Below are positions 43,798 to 52,726 of a DNA stretch of 64,000 nucleotides, one piece after another; the first letter of the stretch is position 1, and every line of letters begins with the position of its first letter. The stretch covers positions 248,001 to 312,000 of the forward strand of contig NZ_NMUQ01000002.1 of the NCBI RefSeq assembly GCF_002233675.1. The letters run 5' to 3'. This DNA is from Paenibacillus herberti (lineage in GTDB: Bacteria; Bacillota; Bacilli; Paenibacillales; Paenibacillaceae). Below the pieces are notes generated by a model. The model did not search any database, was not told the origin of the DNA, and saw only the letters and a program-made list of their open reading frames with translations. Made by a program: the position numbers and the translations under genes.

Positions 43798-45615
43798 TCA
43801 GCCGATCGACGCATTCTCTCCAGACGCTCCCTTGAAGTCGCTTCTAGCGCTATGATTACGATAAGGAAGCTGGATTTCGAAAGTTGTTCCCGTTCCGAGC
43901 TTGCTTTCCACCCGAATTCGGCCCTTGTGATTGTCCACAATTTTATAGGATACCATAAGTCCGAGTCCAGTGCCCTTGTCTTTGGTCGTATAGAAGGGCT
44001 GACCTATCTTGGCCAGCTGTTCCTCCTCGATGCCCGGCCCCATATCCGTTACGGAGATCAGCACTTCTTCCCCCTCGCGGCGCAGAACAATCTCGATCTC
44101 GCCGCCATCCTGCATGACCTCAATGCCATTTTTCAGTACATTAATGAACACTTGCTTGATCTGCGAATCCACTCCATAGATCCAAAGCGGCTCCTCTCCG
44201 TAGTCCACCTTGACCACAATGCCGTAAAGCGCCGCCTGCGACTCCAGCAACAGTACCGTATCCAGCATCATGCAACGTGCGTCGGCAATATCCATCTCGT
44301 ACACCTGAGGCTTTGAAAGCATCAACAACTCGCTGACGATCGTTTCGACCCGGTTGAGCTCGGACTTCATAATGTCATAATAACCGGAAGCCGATGTTCG
44401 GCCGCTCGCAATCAGTTGAAGGAAGCCTTTGAGCGAGGTCAGCGGGTTGCGGATCTCATGGGCGATGCCAGCAGCAAGCTGGCCTGCTACGTACAGTTTC
44501 TCGGAATTGATGAGCAGTTCCTCATTCTTTTTGCGCTCACTAATGTCCCGGATGATGACGACGACAGACTTGCCGGCAAAGGTCGATTCGGAAAGAATCA
44601 GCTCCGTGTTGATCAGCTTCCCCGTTCGCGTCACCCAGTCCAGCTCAATCGCAGGCCCGTCCTCACAACCGGTTTTTTTAATCGATTTATAGGCTTGATG
44701 ACGCTGGAGGTGAAGATTCAATCTCTCCTTGTGGTCTGGGTGAAGGAATTCAAAGATGGAGCGGCCGACCATATGGGATTCTTCCGTAATCTCGAACATT
44801 CGCAGACCCGAACGATTGACGAACTCCCAGGAGGTACCGCTGATGACGGCGATCATGTCGATGGAGTTTTCCACGAGCAGGCGGTAGCGTTCATTGATCA
44901 GGCCATATCGGCGGTCGGCAATCCACGTGACGATACTGAAGGAGATAATGATAATGATGGCCGAACCCATTAGCAGCCCCATCAACAGCATGTAATCGTC
45001 AAGCCGGTAATCTTCCATGCTCAGCGATGAATAAAATTGAGTACCAGCAATCATCAATAGATGCATCGCCAGAGCTCCTACCGCGATCAGCAGACAGCTT
45101 AGCAGTCTGAAGCGATCTGCATGTTTTTGGTAAAGGAAAAAGGCCGCGAATGAAGGTCCAAGAAAACAAAGGAACGCGGAGCCGGCATAAAACGGATCGA
45201 GCTGAAGATGATTAGCCGAATGGCTAAGCATGCATAAGAAATGAAGCATAACAGCCCCGCTAGTCAGCAGCAATGCAGCCGACAGCTGCCGAATCATAGA
45301 AGGATTCTCCCGCCTTCCGATCAGTAGCGTTAAGGCAAAATAAGTAGATCCTCCCGATAGAAACAGCGGGACGATCATTTGGGTGCCGGTTACAATAACG
45401 GCAACATCATGATAAGCAAGCATGCTCACGGAATGCATGGACCAAGCGCCTACCGCAAATACCGTTGAAGCTCCCATCAACCAATAAACCCGGTGCGACC
45501 GGGACTTTTTAAAACGAGCGATCATGCTGAACATCACATAGGAGGCGAGCGCAGCGATAATAAGCGCAAGCACAAGATATAAGGCATGGTCAATGGTTCG
45601 AAATGGGATCATCAT
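43798..45615 (-). CDS. MHYT-PAS sensor histidine kinase
   Basis: 605 residues: seven membrane helices carrying MHYT-type repeats (GAWSMHSVSMLAYH, GAVMLHFLCMLSHS, GALAMHLLMIAG), thought to bind metal and sense gases or redox; a PAS domain (about 255-370); and a HisKA/HATPase core (H-box [17 protein letters not shown]-box FINVLKNGIEVM, GTGLGLM). The H-box is almost identical to that of the kinase at 13.4 kb and similar to sporulation kinases that feed Spo0F. No response regulator adjoins. GGAGG precedes two consecutive ATGs; the second is equally possible. Confidence 0.9.
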   Translation of the reverse strand: MMIPFRTIDHALYLVLALIIAALASYVMFSMIARFKKSRSHRVYWLMGASTVFAVGAWSMHSVSMLAYHDVAVIVTGTQMIVPLFLSGGSTYFALTLLIGRRENPSMIRQLSAALLLTSGAVMLHFLCMLSHSANHLQLDPFYAGSAFLCFLGPSFAAFFLYQKHADRFRLLSCLLIAVGALAMHLLMIAGTQFYSSLSMEDYRLDDYMLLMGLLMGSAIIIIISFSIVTWIADRRYGLINERYRLLVENSIDMIAVISGTSWEFVNRSGLRMFEITEESHMVGRSIFEFLHPDHKERLNLHLQRHQAYKSIKKTGCEDGPAIELDWVTRTGKLINTELILSESTFAGKSVVVIIRDISERKKNEELLINSEKLYVAGQLAAGIAHEIRNPLTSLKGFLQLIASGRTSASGYYDIMKSELNRVETIVSELLMLSKPQVYEMDIADARCMMLDTVLLLESQAALYGIVVKVDYGEEPLWIYGVDSQIKQVFINVLKNGIEVMQDGGEIEIVLRREGEEVLISVTDMGPGIEEEQLAKIGQPFYTTKDKGTGLGLMVSYKIVDNHKGRIRVESKLGTGTTFEIQLPYRNHSARSDFKGASGENASIG

Positions 45616-45893
45616 GAGGCCTCCGAATCTCTCTTGCTGTGGTGGCTATTCCCCGTACCCTTTACGGGCTTTCCACAAATTCGACGGCAGGAAGAAAAAT
45701 CCTTTGAGTTACTTTTCATTAAAATGAATTTTTATGCATCGTGGAGCATGCTGCCTAGAGTTGATTGCTGATAGACGGCAAGCGCCATGGAACGCCATCC
45801 AAGCTTTGTCGCAGACTCCGCACAGCCTAAGGTACAATGGAGACGGTAGGTGTTGAACAAGCATCGTTTCATATCGGAGGCGAAAATAACCTA

Positions 45894-46562
45894 GTGGAGA
45901 TGTTCGATGTATACGACGAGAATTGGCAACCGGCAGGCATCGCATCCCGAGAGGATACTCACCGGCTAGGGCTGCGGCATCGTGCTTTTCATTGCTGGCT
46001 CATAAACTGCAGCTCCGGTCAGCCAAACGTCCGGTTCCAAAAACGCCAAATAGGCAAGGATACTTATCCCGACTACCTGGATATTACTGCCGCTGGCCAT
46101 CTGACTGCAGGTGAAGAGGTCTATGACGCCATGCGCGAGATTGAGGAGGAGCTAGGCATCTCTGCTATTTTCGATGAGCTTATCCCTCTAGGGTGGCATG
46201 AGAAAAGAGCAACTGGCATTGCCGGCGGTAAGCCGTTTATCGATCATGAGCGGAGCGATGTATTCGCCTTACACTGCGATCTTCCTCTGCTCCAGCATCG
46301 ACTTCAGCGGGAAGAAGTTTCGGGAATTTATGAAGCTCCTCTGGAGGACCTGATCCGGCTGTTCGAAGACAAAGTGGACATCATTGAAGCGAGCGGAGCC
46401 GAATGGGGGAACGATGCTTCTGGTTTCAAGGCAAGCGGGACAATCGCTGGAACTACTACAGGGCTTGTACCCGTTCGGCTCAAAATACAGGCCAAAGACT
46501 TCATCCCCAGAGAGCAGGACTATTACGCCGAGTTATTTCGTCGACTGCTTGAGCTCGCTTAG
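45894..46562 (+). CDS. Nudix hydrolase (isopentenyl-diphosphate-isomerase-like subgroup)
   Basis: 222 residues. Complete Nudix box GHLTAGEEVYDAMREIEEELGI (Gx5Ex7REUxEExGU), preceded by DVYDENWQPAGIASREDTHR and LRHRAFHCWLINC, the usual start of YfcD/IDI-like Nudix enzymes. The substrate is some nucleoside or prenyl diphosphate, undetermined. GTG at 45894 is chosen because GGAGGCG lies eleven bases before; ATG two codons later is the alternative. Confidence 0.85.
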   Translation: MEMFDVYDENWQPAGIASREDTHRLGLRHRAFHCWLINCSSGQPNVRFQKRQIGKDTYPDYLDITAAGHLTAGEEVYDAMREIEEELGISAIFDELIPLGWHEKRATGIAGGKPFIDHERSDVFALHCDLPLLQHRLQREEVSGIYEAPLEDLIRLFEDKVDIIEASGAEWGNDASGFKASGTIAGTTTGLVPVRLKIQAKDFIPREQDYYAELFRRLLELA

Positions 46563-46600
46563 GCGAGCTATCAGTCGGAGCTATGCGCCGGCTGACAAAT

Positions 46601-46653
46601 ACAAAGCGACTCATCCGTCTCCAGCTTCATAGGAGACGGATGAGCCGCTTTGT
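46601..46653. terminator. Long hairpin after the Nudix gene
   Basis: ACAAAGCG and CTCATCCGTCTCC pair with GGAGACGGATGAG and CGCTTTGT around a nine-base loop, about 21 pairs with one mismatch. The T-tract is short. It separates convergent genes. Confidence 0.8.
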
Positions 46654-46695
46654 CGGCGGGCTGCGGCGGGCGAAGCTCCTCCGCCTGCGCAGCTG

Positions 46696-47637
46696 CTATT
46701 TGCGTCGCCTGCTGCTGGCGACGAAGCTAGGCTTTGCGGCAGCGCTGCGGCGCTTGCCGCCGCTAGCCTTGCGCGCGGTGCCCGGTGCAGCCTTGCGCAC
46801 AGCGCCTGGCGGGCTTTTGCGGGAGGCCGAGCTATACACCACCTCGCTCTCCGGAGTCGGCGGCGTAAATCCTTTGACCTTGTTGACGGGGCCAGCTTTC
46901 GGCCCCCTGGTCCTACCTCCCATGCCAGGCATTCCTGGCATCCCCTGCTGCATGCCTGGCATAAACCCTGGTCCCGGCATCCCTTGCTGCATACCTGGCA
47001 TAAAACCCGGCCCCGGCATTCCCTGCTGCATGCCTGGCATAAACCCTGGCCCCGGCATCCCCTGCTGCATGCCTGGCATAAACCCTGGTCCCGGCATTCC
47101 TTGCTGCATCCCAGACATCATCCCCGGGAAGCCTGGAGGAGCCGACTGGAATCCTTGTTGAGGCGGCATCCCTCCGCCCATGGCTCTTTCCCAGTTGGAA
47201 TACCAGTTGTCGATCATGCCATGAATGTTGTAAAAATAAGTCGAGCGCGGCGCCAAGTCCAAATCCTGAAGGATCGGCTCATTAAATAAGACCGATCCGA
47301 CATCATGGATGCAAGCATGCAGACGCTCCAAGTAGCGACCCATCTCATCCGAAGTCGCAAAGGACTGAGGCTGAAAGCGAAGCCTCATTTCGGCATTTCT
47401 ATCGTAACAAGGGCTCATTCGAATGCCCTGCGGCACCTCGGTCCACGGCTGAACCAGTCTCATGTCATAACCCTGCGACTGATACCAGCTCAAAACCTTG
47501 CGGATGTACTGGCGGTGAAAGCTCAAAAAACGGTCTCCCCAGCCGATGGGGGGAGGGTTATTATTGGTCACATGATTGACATGATGCCATCTTTGATGCT
47601 CTTCAAGCAGATCACTCGGAAAATTAGGGATAATCAT
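46696..47637 (-). CDS. Tyrosinase-like protein with collagen-like repeats and basic tail
   Basis: 313 residues. Residues 1-160 resemble the tyrosinase/hemocyanin copper domain: EEHQRWHHVNH, then WGDRFLSFHRQYIRKV (CuA type), LHACIHDVGSV, and YFYNIHGMIDNWYSNWE (CuB type, with HG where HH is usual). Residues 165-240 are four 13-residue repeats GMQQGMPGPGFMP plus ends. The C-terminus is Lys/Arg/Ser/Ala-rich (KASGGKRRSAAAK). Start at the ATG after GGGAGG. Likely a spore-coat or extracellular oxidase; whether copper is bound with the altered CuB site is uncertain. Confidence 0.7.
   Translation of the reverse strand: MIIPNFPSDLLEEHQRWHHVNHVTNNNPPPIGWGDRFLSFHRQYIRKVLSWYQSQGYDMRLVQPWTEVPQGIRMSPCYDRNAEMRLRFQPQSFATSDEMGRYLERLHACIHDVGSVLFNEPILQDLDLAPRSTYFYNIHGMIDNWYSNWERAMGGGMPPQQGFQSAPPGFPGMMSGMQQGMPGPGFMPGMQQGMPGPGFMPGMQQGMPGPGFMPGMQQGMPGPGFMPGMQQGMPGMPGMGGRTRGPKAGPVNKVKGFTPPTPESEVVYSSASRKSPPGAVRKAAPGTARKASGGKRRSAAAKPSFVASSRRRK
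46930..47115. repeat. 39-bp coding repeats
   Basis: Four to five near-identical 39-bp units encode the GMQQGMPGPGFMP repeats of the tyrosinase-like protein; the high nucleotide identity between units indicates recent expansion. Confidence 0.85.
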
Positions 47638-47813
47638 AGGATGGCCTCCCAAAGGAATCCTTCTGGCATACTGACATTTGTCATAGGATATGCCGGATCG
47701 TAGAGGCATGTGCCTGAAAGGAGCCTTTCAAGCGAGAGGAGCATAAGAGGAGAATGTGATGCTGATAAATGAGAACTTTAGGCTGCTTCTAACCGAACAA
47801 CAATAATCCCGCA

Positions 47814-48317
47814 TTAACCTCGATCATCATAATAAAAATGCTCCGCTAGGAGCTTGCCGCCCGTAAGCTCCAGAATTCCGTAGGAATACCGGGGCTGCCG
47901 CCGCTTCTGCAAGGGCGAACCTGGATTGAACAGCAATGAAGTCCCATGCTGCTTCCGATAAGGCGTATGGGAATGGCCAAACAGGATTAAGTTCACCTCT
48001 TCCCCTTCAAAGCTGGATAACGCCTTCTGCTCCGTCCATCGGCCCCAGCCTATGTCGCCATGTACAATACCGATCCTGTAACCGCCAAGCTCCAGCAGTT
48101 TGCGCCGACCAAAACGGCGAACCATGTCAGCCCCGTCATTGTTGCCGGCAACACCATCTATCGGTGCGATGGCCTCTAGCAGCTCCACCGCTCGGGGCTG
48201 CGTCCAATCTCCTGCATGGAGGATCAGCTCAACTCCCTGCAGTCCCCTGACTAGTTCATCTGGCAATTTAATCGCCGAGCCATTCAAATGCGTATCCGAT
48301 ACGAGCCCGATCCTCAT
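47814..48317 (-). CDS. YfcE/YsnB-type metallophosphoesterase
   Basis: 167 residues of the calcineurin-like phosphoesterase family, MJ0936/YfcE branch. All metal motifs are visible: VSDTHLN, LHAGDWTQ, AGNNDGADMV, IVHGDIGW and LFGHSHTPY. Acts on phosphodiesters in vitro; physiological substrate unknown. AGGGGGATG context with GGGGAG before the ATG. In many Bacilli it follows rph and the ITPase gene, but not here. Confidence 0.92.
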   Translation of the reverse strand: MRIGLVSDTHLNGSAIKLPDELVRGLQGVELILHAGDWTQPRAVELLEAIAPIDGVAGNNDGADMVRRFGRRKLLELGGYRIGIVHGDIGWGRWTEQKALSSFEGEEVNLILFGHSHTPYRKQHGTSLLFNPGSPLQKRRQPRYSYGILELTGGKLLAEHFYYDDRG

Positions 48318-48518
48318 CCCCCTACTCCCCTTCCGTCTCCGTCAGCACCAAAAAGCCTCAAGCATCTTGATCCAAGCTTATCATAACGTACTTATCCGTG
48401 ATACGTTTTGAGCAAGCGGGACCAATTCGTATGAGGCCGCAAGCTTTGTTACAATAGAGAAACGGCCTGCTGACCCGCAAGTCTACCATAGACCCACGTA
48501 GTGACATTTAAAAACCAC

Positions 48519-48554
48519 AAAAAGGCGGTCTGGTTTCCCAAATGACCCGCCTTA
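48519..48554 (-). terminator. Terminator of the 37-residue membrane peptide gene
   Basis: AAGGCGGGTC pairs with GACCGCCTT (one bulge); leftward tail TTTTTGTGG. The remaining gap 48318-48518 shows no gene. Confidence 0.7.
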
Positions 48555-48599
48555 TAGCTGTATAGGTTTTAGAGGAGCAAACTTGCCTCAATATTGAAT

Positions 48600-48713
48600 T
48601 CACTTCAGTTGCGTGAGCAGCCAGGCTACGCAAGCGGCCCAGAATGGCAGTGCAAGCATCAGGCCGTTGAGCACTCCGGTCCATAAATGGCCCTCTCTCC
48701 GGATCATGCGCAT
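48600..48713 (-). CDS. Very small membrane peptide, 37 residues
   Basis: A short frame reading MRMIRREGHLWTGVLN and then a hydrophobic helix GLMLALPFWAACVAWLLT before QLK. GAGGGGGAG lies directly before the first ATG and six bases before the second (48705-48707), which is the likelier start. A terminator follows. Basic N-terminus plus one helix suggests a membrane peptide; function unknown. Confidence 0.5.
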   Translation of the reverse strand: MRMIRREGHLWTGVLNGLMLALPFWAACVAWLLTQLK

Positions 48714-48920
48714 CTCCCCCTCAGTTATAGCTTCATACGCTCCAGTATGCCCGCTGAGATGTCGGCTAGACACTCCGACGAAGCTTTAGATAGATGACAA
48801 TACCCGATGAAGCGCTTCCACAAACGTTTAAAGCTAGTCACGCTGCTTGCTGGTGTGGTTTCTTGTTGCACGACTAAAGCTGCCTTATATGGATTAAACT
48901 ATGCAAAGGAGGAAAAGAAT

Positions 48921-49181
48921 ATGATCTGCCGAAATGGATGCGCCGCCTGCTGCATCTCCGCCTCCATCTCCACGCCGATTCCGGGCATGCCCCAGGGCAA
49001 GCCTGCTGGTCAGCCTTGCGTTCAGTTGCTGCCGGACCTGCGCTGCGCGATCTTCGGTCAGCCCGAGCGTCCACTCGTTTGCGGCATGCTCCAAGCCGAA
49101 CCGGAAATGTGCGGAGACAGCCGCGAAGATGCGATGGACTATTTAACTCGGTTGGAGCTGGCTACAAGTCCTGGCAAGTAA
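48921..49181 (+). CDS. YkgJ-family cysteine-cluster protein
   Basis: 86 residues with the YkgJ metal-binding pattern: ICRNGCAACCISASIS, then LRCAIFGQPERPLVCGML, and EMCGDSREDAMDYL. These cysteines chelate zinc or an iron-sulfur cluster in this family, whose function is unknown. AAAGGAGG eight bases before the ATG fixes the start. The last codons run into the first copy of an 85-bp tandem repeat, so the natural C-terminus may have been rewritten. Confidence 0.8.
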   Translation: MICRNGCAACCISASISTPIPGMPQGKPAGQPCVQLLPDLRCAIFGQPERPLVCGMLQAEPEMCGDSREDAMDYLTRLELATSPGK

Positions 49182-49427
49182 TACGACTTCGCCGCCCTCG
49201 GGGCGGTGTGCGTATACGCAGGAAATACGAGAAGGCATAGGTTATACATTCTAGTATGGCAAGTAATACGACTTCGCCGCCCTCGGGGCGGTGTGCGTAT
49301 ACGCAGGAAATACGAGAAGGCATAGGTTATACATTCTAGTATGGCAAGTAATACGACTTCGCCGCCCTCGGGGCGGTGTGCGTATACGCAGGAAATACGA
49401 GAAGGCATAGGTTATACATTCTAGTAT
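49173..49427. repeat. Three identical 85-bp tandem repeats
   Basis: Copies start at 49173, 49258 and 49343 and appear identical. Each contains a GC hairpin (CCGCC/GGCGG) and the palindrome GCGTATACGC. 85 is not a multiple of three, so it is not a coding repeat. AAGTAATACGACTT inside it also occurs once at 13319. Confidence 0.95.
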
Positions 49428-49454
49428 GAAGAGTAATACACCTTTACCGGAAAA

Positions 49455-49498
49455 TAAAAAAAACGCCGCTCCCGGTACAGGCCGAAAGCAACGTTTTT
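49455..49498 (-). terminator. Terminator of tRNA-Thr
   Basis: Read leftward, AACG-TTGCTTTCGG pairs with CCGGGAGC-GGCGTT and is followed by TTTTTTT, 33 bases after the tRNA CCA end. Confidence 0.8.
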
Positions 49499-49530
49499 GC
49501 GAAGGGAATGAAACCTGGTAAAGTAATAAA

Positions 49531-49606
<76 letters not shown>

Positions 49607-49881
49607 AAATCCTTATACCAGCGCGCTTTTGAGCTTGTCCGAAGGACAATGTCAGCGGCGACTTTTATAAGGATACGCATTTTCGCGAATATTGTCAAGC
49701 GATTGTCGAATCGAACATAACGCAAAAAGTGTGACAGATTTATATCCTGGTTTGCTTGCTTGAAGGAAGGGTAAATAGAGCTAACAGCATCGCTTGCATC
49801 GGCTTTCGGAGACTCCCAAAAAGGGAGGCTGTTCGAATAGCCTCACACAACGTAGCAGCAATAGATTGGAGGCGGAATTAA

Positions 49882-50316
49882 ATGCCCTATTCAAAAATTC
49901 TTGTCGGTTATGACGGCTCAGAGCAATCTGTCAGAGCACTACGTTCAGCCATGGAGCTAGCCTCTACTTTCAAGTCAATGCTTGAGGTTGTCCATGTATA
50001 CAATGCCACTCAGGTATTTATAGGAGAAACGATTGCCGCTTCGCCACCAATTGGTACGGAATCACTGAGGCTTGAAGCGGAAACCGTCGCAGCTGAGGCT
50101 CGCACAATCATCGCTTCGGTTACGGATACTCCGATTGAAGTTATGATTGCAGAAGGTGATCCAGGCAATAAGATTGTCGACCTGGCCAAAGAACGCGGAG
50201 CAGATCTCGTGGTCGTAGGCAGTCATGGTAGGGGCGGCTTCAAGGAATTGTTCACCGGAAGCGTTAGCCGTCATGTCACTCAGCATGTCCATTCCCCTGT
50301 CCTCGTGGTAAAGTAA
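49882..50316 (+). CDS. Universal stress protein (UspA family)
   Basis: 144-residue ATP-binding Usp domain. Start KILVGYDGSEQSVRAL with the adenine-binding Asp, and the nucleotide motif VVGSHGRGGFKELFTGSVSRHV (G-x2-G-x9-G-S) near the C-terminus, followed by PVLVVK. GGAGGCGG precedes the ATG. Monocistronic with a very strong terminator. Role in stress survival by family. Confidence 0.93.
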   Translation: MPYSKILVGYDGSEQSVRALRSAMELASTFKSMLEVVHVYNATQVFIGETIAASPPIGTESLRLEAETVAAEARTIIASVTDTPIEVMIAEGDPGNKIVDLAKERGADLVVVGSHGRGGFKELFTGSVSRHVTQHVHSPVLVVK

Positions 50317-50349
50317 GTCGACTAGCTGGAGCCATTGTATGACCAGGCT

Positions 50350-50414
50350 AAAAAGAAGTGGGGCCGTCCCAAGAGTCATCGTTAGCTGACTCTTGGGACG
50401 GCCCCGTCTTTTTG
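50350..50414 (+). terminator. Terminator of the usp gene
   Basis: A 19-bp stem (GGGGCCGTCCCAAGAGTCA with its complement), loop TCGTTAGC, tail GTCTTTTT; the flanking AAAAGA extends it. Confidence 0.9.
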
Positions 50415-50569
50415 TGAAAGTTCCTATCGCTTCGCTTCAACATTCGGGAAGCTCGGAGCAGCCAGCTTGTCCATGCACATCCTAATGAAACTGAGAGAGC
50501 TTATTCCCTTAAGCCCCCTAATTGAACTGGAGAGTACCCTGAGAAATCAGGTACACCCTGGGCCGCTTT

Positions 50570-50669
50570 CTGCCCAAGCAAGTAACTTCGACTACTTGCT
50601 TTGCTTGGCGGGGTCGTTTTCTGCCCAAGCAAGTAACTTCGACTACTTGCTTTGCTTGGTGGGGCTTTT
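50570..50669. repeat. Second locus of the 51-bp hairpin repeat, two units
   Basis: Units start at 50570 and 50621, exactly 51 bp apart, each with CAAGTAACTTCGACTACTTG. The minus-strand frame reads PPSKASSRSYLLGQKTT, similar to the QSSSQSYLSAPKAAPPS repeat of the 28.4-29.3 kb array. A copy of the AACGAAACTGAGA element lies just before (50485). Confidence 0.85.
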
Positions 50670-50729
50670 GCCCCTAGCGCCGGAAGAAGGTTCATTACCC
50701 CAGAAATCTGGCGCGTTACCGCAGCATTG

Positions 50730-51165
50730 TGGGGACTACTACACCGGTTCTGGTTGCGAAGCCAAACACGTCTGGGATACGGTGCGCTCAGCACTACATC
50801 GACGTCTCACGCTTGGACAACAAACACCTGTTATTTGAACGCACGATGGACCCTCCGTTTGTGAGAAAGGCGTTTGGGGAGCTAGCGGAGGAGCTTACCT
50901 TTGTGCATGAACGAATCCCTCCGAAAATGCCCAACTTGAATGCCTGTATCGAGTCGTTCCATGCTGGTTATTGAGTAAGAAACGCTTTGCTACGTTTGAA
51001 GAAGCGTTTCATGCCGTGGATTCTTTCATGAATTTCTACAACCACCGTAACATACACCACAGCTTAAGCAAGCGATCCCCAGCCGAGTTCATGCAATGGA
51101 TTGCAGCTGAAATAAGGCTTCTGAGTTTCGTTACGCATGTGGGGGAACGTAGCGTTAAGTGCAGT
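50730..51165 (+). pseudogene. Remnant of an IS3-type DDE transposase (OrfB)
   Basis: The first fragment ends HERIPPKMPNLNACIESFHAGY, then a stop. The next frame continues with KKRFATFEEAFHAVDSFMNF and YNHRNIHHSLSKRSPAEF, the C-terminal end of rve-type transposases (usual order: NAxIESFHS, E, FYNxxRxHxSL, PxEF). The N-terminal half and one of the acidic residues are missing and the frame is broken, so it is dead. No clean terminal inverted repeats are seen; dispersed repeats flank it on both sides (50485 and 51121). Confidence 0.75.
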
Positions 51166-51262
51166 AAAGTTTTCCATTGAGAGAATGGAGATATCGTACT
51201 GGTGTTTAGTTGGTGGGCGCAGGCGCGAGAGGTCGAGTTAGTTGGTTGGATTTTTATCTAAA

Positions 51263-52666
51263 TTACTCCAACTCCGCCGCCACGGGCATAATCAGTGTAA
51301 ACACGCTGCCCTCTCCCTTGCAGCTTTCCAGCTCCAACCGCCCGCCCAGCAGCTGTGCAAGCTGCGAGCTGATCGACAGGCCGAGGCCTGTCCCACCGTA
51401 TTTGCGCGTTACGGCCCCGTCTTCCTGCTGGAAAGCCTCAAAGATCAGATTGTGTTTCTCTTTCTCGATTCCAATCCCTGTATCGCTAACAGCAAAGCGA
51501 ACCCACTCTTTCCCGTCGCTTTCCTTCTCTTTTTGTACCTGTAGCCTTATCCCGCCTTGCTCTGTGAACTTAAACGCATTCATGAGCAGATTGCGCAAAA
51601 TTTGCTGTACTCGCATGGAGTCCGTCTGCATCAAGGAAGGCGCGTCCGGCTCCATCTCCACAACAAAGTTGATTTCGTTGCGATCCGCCAGAGGCTGGAA
51701 TTGCAACTGCAGCGAGTGGATTAGCTCTAACGTAGAGACCAGCTCTATGTGGATATTCATTTTGCCCGCCTCGACCTTGGACAGGTCCAAAATATCATCG
51801 ATAATATGCAGTAACTCCTTGCCGGACGCTCCGATCATCGCCGCATGGCGCAGATCCTCCTCGCTGCTTCGCTTGTCTTCATTCTCTTCGATAAGCTGAG
51901 ACAGCAGCAATATACTGTTAAGGGGCGTTTTCAGCTCATGCGACATATTGGCCAAAAATTCAGATTTATAACGGGAAGACAGCACCAGCCTCCGAGCCTG
52001 CTCCTCCAACTCGCGCTTCGTTTCTCGCAGCTCCTTTGTTTGCCGCCGTAAAATATGGTTCATACCCTTGAGCTCACGCATCCGATCCTGATCTTTGCTA
52101 AAATCCCGCACCATATAGACAAAAAAACAGCTCAGTAACAGCGTCAATGGAAAGGTTTGAGGGACAATTACGTTCCAATAGGCTCCAGCAGGCAGAAGAT
52201 CGGATAAATAAATGAGAAAGGTGTGTAGGCTCGTTATTAAAACGATGGCTACAATTCCTTTTTGCGTAAAGCTCCATCCGCAGCGTTTGTACCAGGCAGT
52301 GAGCAATGCAGCTGCGATGGCTAAAATAATCATATTTTCGAGACCCGCCAACGAAGCCTGGCTAATACCGAACAATAGTCTGCCACAGCCGATGCCCGCA
52401 CCAATGACGGCGACTGTCCAAGGTGAGCGGAATAAAAGCACGGCCAGGATAAGAGGTACGATGCGAAGGTCGAACCGAATTTCCTGGGGCATCTCAAGGG
52501 CGAACAGCATACTCAAGAAGCCGGACACGATAAAGATACAGGCGGCTAAAGCCTGCTGCGCCCAAGGACGAATGCGATGGAAGAGCATCTTGTACCCCAG
52601 ATTGAATAAATACGCTATCGTAATCAGTAGGCTAATGTTCAGGAAAAAAATTTTAGAAAAAGCCAC
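51263..52666 (-). CDS. Membrane sensor histidine kinase (5TM, LytS-like sensor)
   Basis: 467 residues: five to six membrane helices in the first 190 (IVPLILAVLLFRSPWTVAVIGAGIGCGR suits the 5TMR-LYT sensor), a coiled-coil linker (RRQTKELRETKRELEEQARR), and a HisKA/HATPase core of the hybrid-kinase type (H-box MSHELKTPLNSILLLSQL, N-box LRNLLMNAFKFT, GGTGLGLSIS). GTG start with AGGAGG six bases before. No response regulator adjacent. Direct repeats lie upstream. Confidence 0.9.
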   Translation of the reverse strand: MAFSKIFFLNISLLITIAYLFNLGYKMLFHRIRPWAQQALAACIFIVSGFLSMLFALEMPQEIRFDLRIVPLILAVLLFRSPWTVAVIGAGIGCGRLLFGISQASLAGLENMIILAIAAALLTAWYKRCGWSFTQKGIVAIVLITSLHTFLIYLSDLLPAGAYWNVIVPQTFPLTLLLSCFFVYMVRDFSKDQDRMRELKGMNHILRRQTKELRETKRELEEQARRLVLSSRYKSEFLANMSHELKTPLNSILLLSQLIEENEDKRSSEEDLRHAAMIGASGKELLHIIDDILDLSKVEAGKMNIHIELVSTLELIHSLQLQFQPLADRNEINFVVEMEPDAPSLMQTDSMRVQQILRNLLMNAFKFTEQGGIRLQVQKEKESDGKEWVRFAVSDTGIGIEKEKHNLIFEAFQQEDGAVTRKYGGTGLGLSISSQLAQLLGGRLELESCKGEGSVFTLIMPVAAELE

Positions 52667-52694
52667 TCGTGGCCTCCTATGAAACCTTTTTTAC

Positions 52695-52726
52695 CGCTAT
52701 TCTACATGATTTTTCGCTATTCTACA
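52695..52726. promoter_or_regulatory. Direct repeats upstream of the 5TM kinase
   Basis: CGCTATTCTACA occurs at 52695-52706 and 52715-52726, 20 bp apart, about two helical turns. The kinase starts at 52666. A TGTCGAA heptamer, the Spo0A-box core, lies at 52810-52816. Which regulator binds is unknown. Confidence 0.5.

Noticed and set aside
49139-49408. Leftward frame across the 85-bp repeats
   Set aside because: The repeat length is not a multiple of three, so the peptide is not repetitive in a meaningful way; no start signal.
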